DNA of 64,000 nucleotides, taken from Azotimanducus chitobiosivorans (GTDB lineage Bacteria > Pseudomonadota > Gammaproteobacteria > Pseudomonadales > Azotimanducaceae). Position numbers and translations under genes: made by a program. Positions within the stretch are counted from its first letter, which is position 1, and each line of letters starts with the position of its first letter. Below the pieces are notes generated by a model, which was not told the DNA's origin, did no database searches, and saw nothing but the letters and a program-made list of their open reading frames with translations. Below, in pieces: positions 44,487 to 52,976 of this stretch. Location: positions 1-64,000 of the forward strand of contig OZ241339.1 of NCBI GenBank assembly GCA_965200235.1. The letters are read 5' to 3'.

Positions 44487-45173
44487 ATGAATCAGATTAT
44501 CGATATCCGAGGACTGCACAAGACCTATCACCGCGGAGGCGAGCGAATTGCAGTGCTCGACGATATTGACCTCAGTGTCAAGGACGGCGGCTATCTCGCG
44601 CTGATGGGTCCCTCTGGATCGGGCAAGACCACGCTGCTCAACATGATTGGCGGACTCGATGTGCCGACCAAGGGATCTGTGAACGTCTGCGGCGTGAACA
44701 TTGCTGAGCTCAAGGGCCGCGCGCTCGCAAGCTGGCGCGCGCAGAACATCGGCTTCGTGTTTCAGTTCTACAATCTCATGGACGTCTTAAGCGCGCAGCG
44801 AAACGTTGAGTTGCCGCTGCTGCTGACCAAGCTCTCGAAGAAGGAACGACAGAAACGCGCACTGACGGCGCTCGACATTGTTGGCCTTGCCAATCGCGCC
44901 AAACACAAGCCTTCCGAACTCTCCGGCGGGCAATTGCAGCGCGTTGCTATTGCCCGCGCGCTCGTTGCTGATCAGCGTATTTTGGTGTGTGACGAGCCGA
45001 CCGGCGATCTTGATCGCGCTTCGGCCAATCAAATCCTCGAACTCATGGAAATCCTCAACACCTCGCACAACAAGACGATCATCATGGTCACCCACGACCC
45101 CGAGGCGGCTCGGCACGCGCACGAATGCCTGCACCTTGACAAGGGACGCTTGCGCGCGGAGGCGGACGCATGA
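44487..45173 (+). CDS. MacB/LolD-type ABC transporter ATP-binding protein
   Basis: A 228-residue ATPase with Walker A GPSGSGKTTL near 42, signature LSGGQLQRVAIARAL near 142, Walker B ILVCDEPTGDLD and H-loop TMVTHD-like (IMVTHDPE). It starts five bases after the adaptor stop and overlaps the following permease gene by four bases. It should power export of a substrate across the envelope; candidates are peptides, macrolide-like compounds or lipoproteins. Confidence 0.92.
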   Translation: MNQIIDIRGLHKTYHRGGERIAVLDDIDLSVKDGGYLALMGPSGSGKTTLLNMIGGLDVPTKGSVNVCGVNIAELKGRALASWRAQNIGFVFQFYNLMDVLSAQRNVELPLLLTKLSKKERQKRALTALDIVGLANRAKHKPSELSGGQLQRVAIARALVADQRILVCDEPTGDLDRASANQILELMEILNTSHNKTIIMVTHDPEAARHAHECLHLDKGRLRAEADA

Positions 45174-46333
45174 GCTATTTTGGTTTTCTCTTCGCCAACC
45201 TTGGCCGCAAGAAAGTGCGTACCTGGCTCACATTCCTCTCCATCGTGGTGTGTTTCCTGCTGTTTGGGCTGCTGCGCACGGTTGGCGGCATGTTCTCAGG
45301 CCCGGTGAGTCTTGCTGGCGCGGACCGACTCGTGGTCTCCCCCAAATATTCGATGGTCACCGACCCCTTGCCTGTCAGTCACACGAATGCGCTTCGCGCG
45401 CTCGCCGGCGTTGACGGCGCCGCCCATGCCGACTGGTTCGGGGGCAATTACTTGGACTTCGGCCTTGCCTTTCCGACCATTCCTGTGAAGCCGCGTGAGT
45501 ACTTCAACGTCTACTCGGAGTTCAGGATTGCCGAGGACGAACTCGAAACCTTTGAAAACACGCGAACAGGCGCGGTGGCGAGCCGCGGCACTGCGGAGCG
45601 CTTTGGATGGCAGATAGGCGACACCATCCCCATTGTGGGCAATATTTACCCGAAAGAAGACGGTTCCCTGCTCTGGGAGTTTGAATTGGTTGGTCTCTAT
45701 GATCGGCCCAATAGCACTGCCGGCAACTTCGAGGACTTCTATATTCACTACGACTACTTTGACGAGGCCAGGCAGCACAGCAAGGGCATGGTTGGATGGA
45801 TCATGGTCAAAGTCGAGAACCCGGACGAAGCGGCGCTCCTTGCGAGTGAAATCGACGCGCTCTTTGCAAATTCGGGCAATCCGACGCGCACCATGACCGA
45901 AAACGAATACAACGCGCAGTTCGCCAAGCAGCTCGGCGACATCGGCATGGTGGTCAATATGATCCTGACAGCCGTATTCTTCAGCATATTGCTGCTCGTT
46001 GCCAACACCATGATTCAGTCATTCCGAGAGCGGCTCGGCGACCTCGGTGTGCTCAAAGCGCTTGGTTTCAGCGATGGTCGGGTGGCGCGAATGGTGCTCT
46101 ACGAGTCCTTGGTGCTGAATGTCGGTGGCGCAGCTGTCGGCATCGGCTTTTCCTACGCTTTGCTGATCGGCGTAGAGCCGATGCTGGCGAATTTCGGCGC
46201 GGTCGAGTTGACGAGCGCTAATCTCATCGCCGGGCTCACCATTGCCGCGCTGCTCGGATTGCTAGTGGGCGCGATCCCGGCGATTCGGGCGGCGTCGCTG
46301 CCGATTGTTGACGTGCTGAGGGCGCGCGGGTGA
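45170..46333 (+). CDS. ABC transporter permease (FtsX/MacB type), first
   Basis: A 387-residue permease with one N-terminal membrane helix, a large periplasmic MacB-like domain (about 45-255) and three C-terminal helices, including SFRERLGDLGVLKALGFSDG, the conserved cytosolic loop. It overlaps the ATPase gene before it and the second permease gene after it (both by four bases). The two permeases probably form a heterodimer. Confidence 0.9.
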   Translation: MSYFGFLFANLGRKKVRTWLTFLSIVVCFLLFGLLRTVGGMFSGPVSLAGADRLVVSPKYSMVTDPLPVSHTNALRALAGVDGAAHADWFGGNYLDFGLAFPTIPVKPREYFNVYSEFRIAEDELETFENTRTGAVASRGTAERFGWQIGDTIPIVGNIYPKEDGSLLWEFELVGLYDRPNSTAGNFEDFYIHYDYFDEARQHSKGMVGWIMVKVENPDEAALLASEIDALFANSGNPTRTMTENEYNAQFAKQLGDIGMVVNMILTAVFFSILLLVANTMIQSFRERLGDLGVLKALGFSDGRVARMVLYESLVLNVGGAAVGIGFSYALLIGVEPMLANFGAVELTSANLIAGLTIAALLGLLVGAIPAIRAASLPIVDVLRARG

Positions 46334-47487
46334 TCGCGCAAACCCTTGAGATCACGCGATTCAATCTGCTCGGGCTGAAGAGTCGGCTGTACTCGTCCTT
46401 GGTCATCGTGGTTGGGATTGGCGCTGTCGTGAGCGTGCTTGTCTCGATTCTTGCCATGGGCAATGGCTTCCGCGCGAGCCTCGTGGACGCTGCGCGCGCT
46501 GACCGGGCGCTCGTGCTTCGCGCGGGTTCCGATGGCGAGATGAATTCGAGTGTCTCAATTGAACAGGCCGCGATCATTTCGCAGATGGAATGCGTATTCG
46601 AAACCAGCACAGAGCTCTTTGCAGTGATGGACGTGCCGAAGCGCGACAATAATGCGATAGCCAACTTGCCGCTGCGCGGCGTGTCGGCTGAAGCCTTCTC
46701 GATTCGACCGGAAATCAATATGATTGCTGGCCGCCCCTTCGAATGGGGCACGAGCGAGGTGATCGCGGGCGTCAAAGCATCTGCGGAATTTCAAGGCGTG
46801 GACTTGCGCAGCGAGCTGCCCATGCGCGATATGCAATTGTCCATTGTTGGCCTGTTTGAATCCGACGGCGGCATCTACGAGAGCGAGATTTGGGGGGATG
46901 TGCGCACGCTGCAAGGCGCGATGCGTCGGCCCGACTTCACCTCGCTGCGCGTTCGCTTTGATCCGTCAATGATCGACGCGCTCAATCAGCGACTCGAGGA
47001 CGATAAGCGCCTTCAGCACTCGTTCCTACCCGAATCAGAGTTCTATGCGCAACAGTCCGAATCGACAAGCGGCCTCATTACTGTCTTCGGCTACATCGTC
47101 GCGAGCATCATGGCCGTCGGCGCAATTTTTGGCGCGCTCAACACCATGTACAGCGCGGTCTCGGTTCGTGCGCGCGAGATCGCGACCCTGCGCGCACTCG
47201 GTTTCGCGGCGCTGCCTGTGGTGATTTCGGTGATGATCGAGGCGCTCGCACTTGCTTTGGCCGGTGGCATCGTCGGCGCTGGCAGTGCGTATCTGCTCTT
47301 CAACGGCTACACGGCATCAACGCTCAATCAGTCGTCATTTAGCCAAGTGGCATTCGATTTTGCTGTGACCCCAGAACTCATGACATTAGGTGTGACTTGG
47401 GCCATCACCTTGGGCTTTGTCGGCGGCCTGCTCCCCGCCTTGCAAGCGGCGCGTATGCCGATTGTCCAGGTGCTGCGGGGGGAGTAG
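46330..47487 (+). CDS. ABC transporter permease (FtsX/MacB type), second
   Basis: A 385-residue paralogue of the preceding permease with the same layout: one helix, a periplasmic domain, then three helices with VRAREIATLRALGFAALPV as the cytosolic coupling loop. It starts with GTG overlapping the previous stop. It ends the four-gene operon; the accessory cluster begins 16 bp downstream on the other strand. Confidence 0.9.
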   Translation: MIAQTLEITRFNLLGLKSRLYSSLVIVVGIGAVVSVLVSILAMGNGFRASLVDAARADRALVLRAGSDGEMNSSVSIEQAAIISQMECVFETSTELFAVMDVPKRDNNAIANLPLRGVSAEAFSIRPEINMIAGRPFEWGTSEVIAGVKASAEFQGVDLRSELPMRDMQLSIVGLFESDGGIYESEIWGDVRTLQGAMRRPDFTSLRVRFDPSMIDALNQRLEDDKRLQHSFLPESEFYAQQSESTSGLITVFGYIVASIMAVGAIFGALNTMYSAVSVRAREIATLRALGFAALPVVISVMIEALALALAGGIVGAGSAYLLFNGYTASTLNQSSFSQVAFDFAVTPELMTLGVTWAITLGFVGGLLPALQAARMPIVQVLRGE

Positions 47488-47502
47488 AAGCGAGAGCGAG
47501 GC

Positions 47503-47922
47503 TCAAGCTTGCTCCCACGGATTCATGATGTCTACGCTCAAGAACTCAAAGTCTTTCACGTTTCGAGTCGCGAGACAGAGATCATTCGATACCGCGGTCG
47601 CAGCGATGAGCGCATCCGCACGAGAGATTCCACGGCCATTGCTGAGGGCGCGCGCCCGAATCTTTCCAGACCATCGCGCTTCGCGCAAACCTACACCTAG
47701 CAAGTTGTTCTCAAATTGCATGGCGGTTGATTCTAGCCAGTCGACAAGCCGGTCACGTCGTCGGCCTAGCGGTAGGCGCTCCACGCCCATCTGCAATTCT
47801 TCAATTGTGATCACGGAGGCCCACAATTCTAGATTCGCGGCCAGAAACTGCTCAACCGCAGGGTGCGGCACATCCCTTGACAACTCTGACAATACGTTCG
47901 TATCGAGTAGGTAGCGCTTCAA
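47503..47922 (-). CDS. VapC-like PIN domain toxin
   Basis: A 139-residue PIN ribonuclease. The acidic residues fall in LLDTNVLSE (Asp7), ITIEELQMG and ISRADALIAATA, with a late Asp in TRNVKDFE. VapC toxins cut tRNA or rRNA. It overlaps the upstream antitoxin gene by four bases, the usual toxin-antitoxin layout. Confidence 0.88.
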   Translation of the reverse strand: MKRYLLDTNVLSELSRDVPHPAVEQFLAANLELWASVITIEELQMGVERLPLGRRRDRLVDWLESTAMQFENNLLGVGLREARWSGKIRARALSNGRGISRADALIAATAVSNDLCLATRNVKDFEFLSVDIMNPWEQA

Positions 47923-48260
47923 TCCTCGTCGCCCCCGGCATCAACCGCATAGTCAATGAACGGAATAGGACGCGAGCACACTTCCCGAGGCGGGATTTCC
48001 AAGTTTGTTCCGCGTGGCGCATTTTTGAGAAGCCAGCGCCCGAGATGTACTTTCTTAGGGTCTTTGAGCCCCTGCGCACGTTCCCAGAGTTCGAGCGAGA
48101 CCAATACGCAGGTTTTACGAGTGCCTATCATTTGCGCCTCGCCATTCTCGGCAAGGCGCATGATTTCAGACAATCGAGCTTTGGCTTCGGAGATTTTCCA
48201 CACGGATGGCCCGTCGTTCGCAAGCATTTGTTGACCCAAGCGACTCAAGCAGATATACAT
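47919..48260 (-). CDS. Phd/YefM-like antitoxin
   Basis: A 113-residue protein whose segment VWKISEAKARLSEIMRLAEN matches the Phd/YefM DNA-binding fold, followed by a longer acidic C-terminus that probably neutralises the PIN toxin. It leads the two-gene operon. I use the ATG at 48260; an internal ATG at 48227 is possible. Short repeats of the GTCTACAATGG/GACTATGTA type just upstream could be an autoregulatory operator, but this is weak. Confidence 0.78.
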   Translation of the reverse strand: MYICLSRLGQQMLANDGPSVWKISEAKARLSEIMRLAENGEAQMIGTRKTCVLVSLELWERAQGLKDPKKVHLGRWLLKNAPRGTNLEIPPREVCSRPIPFIDYAVDAGGDED

Positions 48261-48382
48261 AGTCCATTGTAGACCATTTTTTGGAGCGGCTCTTCCCTCC
48301 GCCACAGCGGCGGAGCCGAACGTTGGCATCACTGGCGTTCAGCCTTTGAAGGATGCCGCTGTTGTCACATTCGTTGTAGCAA

Positions 48383-48718
48383 CTACTCCCAGAGGCCTAC
48401 TACGCAGCTTTTGAGTGCAATCTTGTACATCAATCTTCGCTGTTCAAATGTTTTCCCCCGCGCTAGCTCGGCTATCTCTCTTTTTCGGGCGTTTGTGTCA
48501 GCAAGTTCCATTAATACCATTGCCATTGTGGTTATCGTGTCAAAACTAATGTTTCTGGCTGCCTCTTCGGGGATAAGGTCAATGTTCTGTTTTGCTGCCC
48601 CTACAAGTGCACATGGCTTCAACACCCATTCAAGTATTTCTTCGTCAATTTCGTCCGCTTTGGCGTTGGAACTGCACACCGCGAGTGCGGCGAGTGTTGC
48701 GAGGATTAGTGCTTTCAT
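48383..48718 (-). CDS. Secreted hypothetical protein
   Basis: A 111-residue protein I do not recognise. A signal peptide ends near NAKA (residue 21). The mature part is helical, with two cysteines (in LKPCALVG and ALKSCVVG) that could form a disulfide. GGAGG lies nine bases before the ATG. It sits alone between the toxin-antitoxin pair and the ATPase-PIN pair. Confidence 0.65.
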   Translation of the reverse strand: MKALILATLAALAVCSSNAKADEIDEEILEWVLKPCALVGAAKQNIDLIPEEAARNISFDTITTMAMVLMELADTNARKREIAELARGKTFEQRRLMYKIALKSCVVGLWE

Positions 48719-48839
48719 GTCGATCTGCCTCCGGTGGTGGCAGAGACTATTCTAGCGGTTCTGTAGCCATGCGCCGGCTGCTGGAGAGCACAAAGAAATC
48801 TAATCAAATCTACGTTTTCAATGGGACACTGTTCATCGC

Positions 48840-49280
48840 TTAGAACGCCTGCGCACACGCGCTTCGCGTGAGCATGGTGGCGTTCTTAGCACCTGAGTAT
48901 ATCTTCCCACGTGGCCCGTCAATGATGGCCTTGTCTTTGAAGTCAGCCATCAATTTTTGGTCGCCGGTATACAGCAGACGTGCTCCGGACGCTGCGGCCA
49001 AAGCGAGTACATGCTTGTCATCCGATCGAATCTGTTCTGGGAGCCTTGCTAGGCTCTCTTCTACTTTTGTGTTCTCAACAAGTTCGGCGCGCCCATTTTG
49101 GGCAAGTTGGCGAAGCTTTGTCCGAGCGTTCCGTCCAATCTCTGTTTTGAACTTCCCTTCCGCACAGTAGATGATCCTGCCGCCCCTTTGTTCGAGCCAC
49201 TTTCGAATCGGTATTGCGTCAACGTCGGGAGGCTCGGAGAGAAAGCGTCCAAGTCTATTGGCATCAATGATCATGCACAT
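48840..49280 (-). CDS. PIN-domain protein paired with ATPase
   Basis: A 146-residue PIN-like nuclease: IIDANRLG at the start (Asp6), SDDKHVLALAAASGARLLYTGDQKL in the second half with the remaining acidic residues. The ATG at 49280 follows the ATPase stop by 22 bases with AAGG seven bases upstream. The C-terminus past about residue 120 is poorly conserved in type. With the upstream ATPase it looks like a two-gene nuclease module; the target (RNA or DNA) is unknown. Confidence 0.72.
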   Translation of the reverse strand: MCMIIDANRLGRFLSEPPDVDAIPIRKWLEQRGGRIIYCAEGKFKTEIGRNARTKLRQLAQNGRAELVENTKVEESLARLPEQIRSDDKHVLALAAASGARLLYTGDQKLMADFKDKAIIDGPRGKIYSGAKNATMLTRSACAQAF

Positions 49281-49302
49281 GAGCGGCCTTGGGTTCGCCC
49301 GC

Positions 49303-50628
49303 TTACTCGTCAAACCCAAGCAGGCGGTCCGTTTCCTTTGCGAAAAAATCTCGATAGCCTGTCGGTACATTCAGTAGATTCCCGCTCTCATCCAACTGAA
49401 TGTTGTGTATCTCTACCGACGTGCCGTTGGGTTCAAAATAGAGTATCGACACATCCTTTGCGGCCAATTTTCCGCTTCTGACATCAATGCGCACTCGATC
49501 AATAATGTAGTCGCTGTGAGTCTCAATGAGAAATCGGTTGTGGTGCGACCTCGCCGACTTCACAAAGAGGCTTGCAAGTTCAGCTTGGCCTCGCGGATGC
49601 AAATGGACTTCCGGCTGTTGGAGCAGGAAGGTGGTGCTTTTGGACGATGAAATATCGACAAGAATGGGGAGGCTCTGACTCACCCCATAGCCAACATCGA
49701 CAATATTGGAGTGTATTCCTGATCGAACCTTGAACTGCAGTTGGAACGGGTCACTCATGTGCTGCCCTTGCGGACCTCGAACGCGCACATCCGAAAACAT
49801 GCCAGATTCCTTGCCGAACGCTACCAGATCGTCATGCAAATTCTTCCACTCTCCTTTGCCATCACGAGCGAGGCGCATCATGCGCATGGGGACATGCGCT
49901 CCTTCCGATGAGCTGGTTTCTCGAATCGGGTCATAGGTGCGCTGTCGCTTGGCGCGCAGCGGTGCGATCGAGACCAGCGAATTGTGTCTCCAATTTGGCA
50001 GGCCCCAACTTGCAATGACACGGTGCCTCGGAGCGATGTCCTCCCACCATCGAGACATAAACATGCCAAAGGCATCCATTGCCGCCCGACTTTCAGTCGT
50101 ATCTTCGGGGCCGCGACCTCCGCTGGTCGCTCTACTGAGCATTTGCAATGCCTGTTCAATAGAGTCACTTAATTCATACTTCAGATCGCCGACTGAAACC
50201 AAGGTTTTTTCCTGTCCTGTTTCAGTCACAGCGCAGCACCCATATCCGAACTCCCAGCAGACCGAAGACACGGCTGGCTGAGAACCTTGTTCTCGAAACC
50301 CTAGGGTAATCTGCCGATTCCCGCCTCTTGAAGGCGAAAATCCAAGACCAATCTTGAACTCCGTGATCTTGCCCGACGGACCTCGTCGCGCACGGACGAT
50401 CTCTCTGAATGACCCCATCAGGAACGGGTCTTCATTAAAGTCAGGATCCGGCCGAAAGTAGAATGGATTGTCGAGGACTCGATGAATCGTGTTCAGGCAA
50501 CCTAGAAATGTGCTCTTGCCGGTGCTGTTCTCGCCGACAAGCAGCGTAATTGGACGTAATTCGCCCTGCTGCGTTCCTTGAAAGCAGCGGACATCTTGAA
50601 GCGAGAGGCGGGTCGTCTGAGAACTCAT
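49303..50628 (-). CDS. ABC/OLD-like AAA ATPase, candidate defence protein
   Basis: A 441-residue ATPase of the AAA_15/AAA_21 type. Walker A is GENSTGKST at 32-40, the signature-like VGYGVSQSLPILV lies near 330, Walker B is LLQQPEVHLHP and the switch histidine is in LIETHSDYIIDRV. It lacks the Toprim domain of OLD nucleases. It is followed by a PIN gene, so the ATPase may sense or gate the nuclease. An ATG 24 bases earlier is possible. Similar ATPase-nuclease pairs act in phage defence, which is inference here. Confidence 0.8.
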   Translation of the reverse strand: MSSQTTRLSLQDVRCFQGTQQGELRPITLLVGENSTGKSTFLGCLNTIHRVLDNPFYFRPDPDFNEDPFLMGSFREIVRARRGPSGKITEFKIGLGFSPSRGGNRQITLGFREQGSQPAVSSVCWEFGYGCCAVTETGQEKTLVSVGDLKYELSDSIEQALQMLSRATSGGRGPEDTTESRAAMDAFGMFMSRWWEDIAPRHRVIASWGLPNWRHNSLVSIAPLRAKRQRTYDPIRETSSSEGAHVPMRMMRLARDGKGEWKNLHDDLVAFGKESGMFSDVRVRGPQGQHMSDPFQLQFKVRSGIHSNIVDVGYGVSQSLPILVDISSSKSTTFLLQQPEVHLHPRGQAELASLFVKSARSHHNRFLIETHSDYIIDRVRIDVRSGKLAAKDVSILYFEPNGTSVEIHNIQLDESGNLLNVPTGYRDFFAKETDRLLGFDE

Positions 50629-50658
50629 GGAGCGATTATTATAGTAAGTCATTGCACC

Positions 50659-51129
50659 CTAATACACCCCCGCATCCATCCCAAATGCAAGCGCAGCCCC
50701 GAGCGCTTCGGCCTTTTCCAAGTCCTCATCCGTCACATCGCCGCGCGCAATCACCGCCTCCTGCACCTCGTTCATCGGAAAGCCGCGGACGATGCGGCGA
50801 ATCGCAGTGAGTGCGCCTGTGCCGTCATTGCCTGCGCAAACAAAGATCGCATAGGGAGGATTCTTGATCTGACCCTCGACGACATAGAAAGTGCGGTCAA
50901 AAAAATCCTTCAAGGCACCCGACATATAGCCAAAATTCTCCGGTGTGCCGAAGATGACACCGTCAGCATCAAGCAAGTCCTGCGGCCCGGCTTCAAACGC
51001 GGTCTTGAATCGCACCTCGACTGTCTCCACGTCCTCGTGACTCGCGCCACGCCGCACGGCCTCGGCGAGCGCTCCTGTGCGCCCAGAGCCGGAGTGGTAG
51101 ACAATGAGCAGTGTCTTGGGCCTGTCCAT
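50659..51129 (-). CDS. Flavodoxin family protein
   Basis: A 156-residue flavodoxin/WrbA-like protein. The FMN phosphate loop is VYHSGSGRTGALAEAV, and FGTPENFGYMSGALKDFFDR is the second FMN-binding block. It is probably a soluble oxidoreductase. It diverges from the acyl-CoA dehydrogenase gene with only 14 bp between starts. An ATG three codons earlier is possible. Confidence 0.85.
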   Translation of the reverse strand: MDRPKTLLIVYHSGSGRTGALAEAVRRGASHEDVETVEVRFKTAFEAGPQDLLDADGVIFGTPENFGYMSGALKDFFDRTFYVVEGQIKNPPYAIFVCAGNDGTGALTAIRRIVRGFPMNEVQEAVIARGDVTDEDLEKAEALGAALAFGMDAGVY

Positions 51130-51143
51130 GGAGCACATCTTAA

Positions 51144-52883
51144 TTGAGCGACAACGCGCCTGACACGGTCATCGCGCCGGACACCCGGGGTGGCAATTTC
51201 TTTGAATGTGATTCGGCGCTGCAATCGATGCTCGGCTTGTATCTCGACGCTGACCTCTACGAGCACCTGCGGCCGCACCTCGCGCGGCTCGGCGAGCTTG
51301 CCGCCGGGGAACTTGACGAGGCCGCGTATCTTGCCAACAAGCATCCACCTGAACTTGAGTCCCGTGATCGACTCGGTCGCGACCGGCAGCGTATCAACTA
51401 TCACCCGGCTTATCGGCGGCTCGAAGAAGCCGCGTTCGGCGAATTTGGACTGCACGCCATGACCAATCGGCCCGGCGTGCTCGGCTGGTTGCAGCGTTTG
51501 CCCGCGGTCGCCAAGCACGCCTTCACGCTGCTCTTCAACCAGGCTGAATTCGGGCTTGGCTGTCCCATTAACGTTACCGATTCCGCTGCGCATCTCATCG
51601 ATACATTCGGAGACGATGCGATGAAGGCGCGCTTCTTGCCGCGACTGCTGACGCAGGACATGAAAGACCTCTGGCAAGGCGCGCAGTTCATTACTGAACA
51701 GTTCGGCGGCAGTGATGTCGGACAGATTGAATCGCGCGCGGTGCCGGACGGTGACATCTATCGGATATACGGGGACAAGTGGTTTTGCTCCAATGCCGAT
51801 GCCGATGTCATATTGATGTTGGCGCGGCCGGACGGTGCGGCACAAGGCACACGCGGCCTCGGTCTCTTTGTTGTGCCTCGCGAAATCGAGCCTGGGCAGC
51901 CGAATGCCTATCGCATCCTCAAGCTCAAAGACAAGCTCGGCACGCGCTCCATGGCGAGCGGCGAAATTCGCTTCGATGGCGCGCTCGGCTATCCGCTCGG
52001 TGCGCTTGATCAAGGCTTCAAGCAGATGGCAGAAATGATCAACCTCTCGCGATTGTCGAACGGCGTCAAATCGACTGCGCTGATGCGGCGTGCCATGCAC
52101 GATGCCTTGTGCGTCGCGAACCATCGAAACGTCTTTGGCAAGCGGCTGATCGATATTCCGCTCGCGCAGCGCAATCTCCTGAAAATCATGCTCCCCACCG
52201 AGCAGGCGCTCAGCATGAGCTTCTTTACCGCCGATGCGCTCGACAAGTCGGCGACAACGAATCAGGACTCGGCGGTGTTTCGCATCGCGACGCCTGTGCT
52301 GAAATATCGAGCAACGCGCGATGCTCGTCAAGTTGCTGGCGACGCCATGGAAATGCGCGGAGGCTGCGGATACATCGAGGAGTGGATTACGCCGCGTCTC
52401 GTGCGCGATGCGCATCTTGGCTCAATCTGGGAAGGCGCGGGCAATATCGTCAGCTTGGATGTGGTGGACCGCGCGATCATGCGCGCACGGGCAGATGAGG
52501 CGCTCGAAGCGCGCTTGAAAGACCTGCTCGAACCAGTAGGCGAAGCCTTGCCGGACTTTGCCACGCGGGTCGGTGCAAGGCTGAACGATGTCCTGCGTTT
52601 CGCCCGTGAATCAACCAAACATGCAGATAAGCTTGTCGTTCGCGAAGCGGCATCTGCCCTGTATCACGCGACCACCGCCTGCCTACTCGCGAATGAGGGC
52701 GTACGACTTTCGCAAGCGACCGGTGATGCGAAGCGACTGTTGCTGTCGGCGCTGGTGCTCGAACATCGGCTTGATGGCCGAAGAATGCTCAGCTCGGTCG
52801 ATGAGAAGCTCGAAGCGAAGCGAGCGGCGTGTCTGCTCTCCGATGAGTTGTGCGGGCTTGATGAGGTGTCGGCGTTGCTTTGA
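51144..52883 (+). CDS. Acyl-CoA dehydrogenase (AidB-like long form)
   Basis: A 579-residue FAD enzyme starting with TTG. It has GAQFITEQFGGSDVGQ and YGDKWFCSNADAD (FAD region), GTRSMASGEIRF, and MRGGCGYIEEW with LGSIWEGAGNIVSLDV near 400-430. The length and C-terminal extension beyond 430 resemble AidB/isovaleryl-type relatives rather than short-chain dehydrogenases. The usual catalytic Glu may be the one in IWEG. Substrate unknown. It converges with the second TonB receptor. Confidence 0.85.
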   Translation: MSDNAPDTVIAPDTRGGNFFECDSALQSMLGLYLDADLYEHLRPHLARLGELAAGELDEAAYLANKHPPELESRDRLGRDRQRINYHPAYRRLEEAAFGEFGLHAMTNRPGVLGWLQRLPAVAKHAFTLLFNQAEFGLGCPINVTDSAAHLIDTFGDDAMKARFLPRLLTQDMKDLWQGAQFITEQFGGSDVGQIESRAVPDGDIYRIYGDKWFCSNADADVILMLARPDGAAQGTRGLGLFVVPREIEPGQPNAYRILKLKDKLGTRSMASGEIRFDGALGYPLGALDQGFKQMAEMINLSRLSNGVKSTALMRRAMHDALCVANHRNVFGKRLIDIPLAQRNLLKIMLPTEQALSMSFFTADALDKSATTNQDSAVFRIATPVLKYRATRDARQVAGDAMEMRGGCGYIEEWITPRLVRDAHLGSIWEGAGNIVSLDVVDRAIMRARADEALEARLKDLLEPVGEALPDFATRVGARLNDVLRFARESTKHADKLVVREAASALYHATTACLLANEGVRLSQATGDAKRLLLSALVLEHRLDGRRMLSSVDEKLEAKRAACLLSDELCGLDEVSALL

Positions 52884-52929
52884 GTCGCATTGCCGGTACT
52901 TTATGGACAGGCGCGGCGCGGGCAGAACA

Positions 52930-52957
52930 TGCGGTCAGCGCGACAGCGCCGACCGCA
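52930..52957. terminator. Hairpin between convergent genes
   Basis: TGCGGTCAGCGC and GCGCCGACCGCA form a stem with one mismatch and a short loop between the ends of the acyl-CoA dehydrogenase and TonB receptor genes. There is no clear T-run on either side; it may serve both strands. Confidence 0.45.
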
Positions 52958-52976
52958 CGTGCGTAGAGCCAGCCGT

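Noticed and set aside
48270..48382. attC-like integron site
   Set aside because: AACGTTGGC and GGCGTTCAGCC hint at attC cores, but the paired simple sites and spacing are absent.
50910..52415. Open frame of about 500 codons antisense to the acyl-CoA dehydrogenase
   Set aside because: It is a G+C-driven mirror frame; the plus-strand gene has clear motifs and the antisense product has none.
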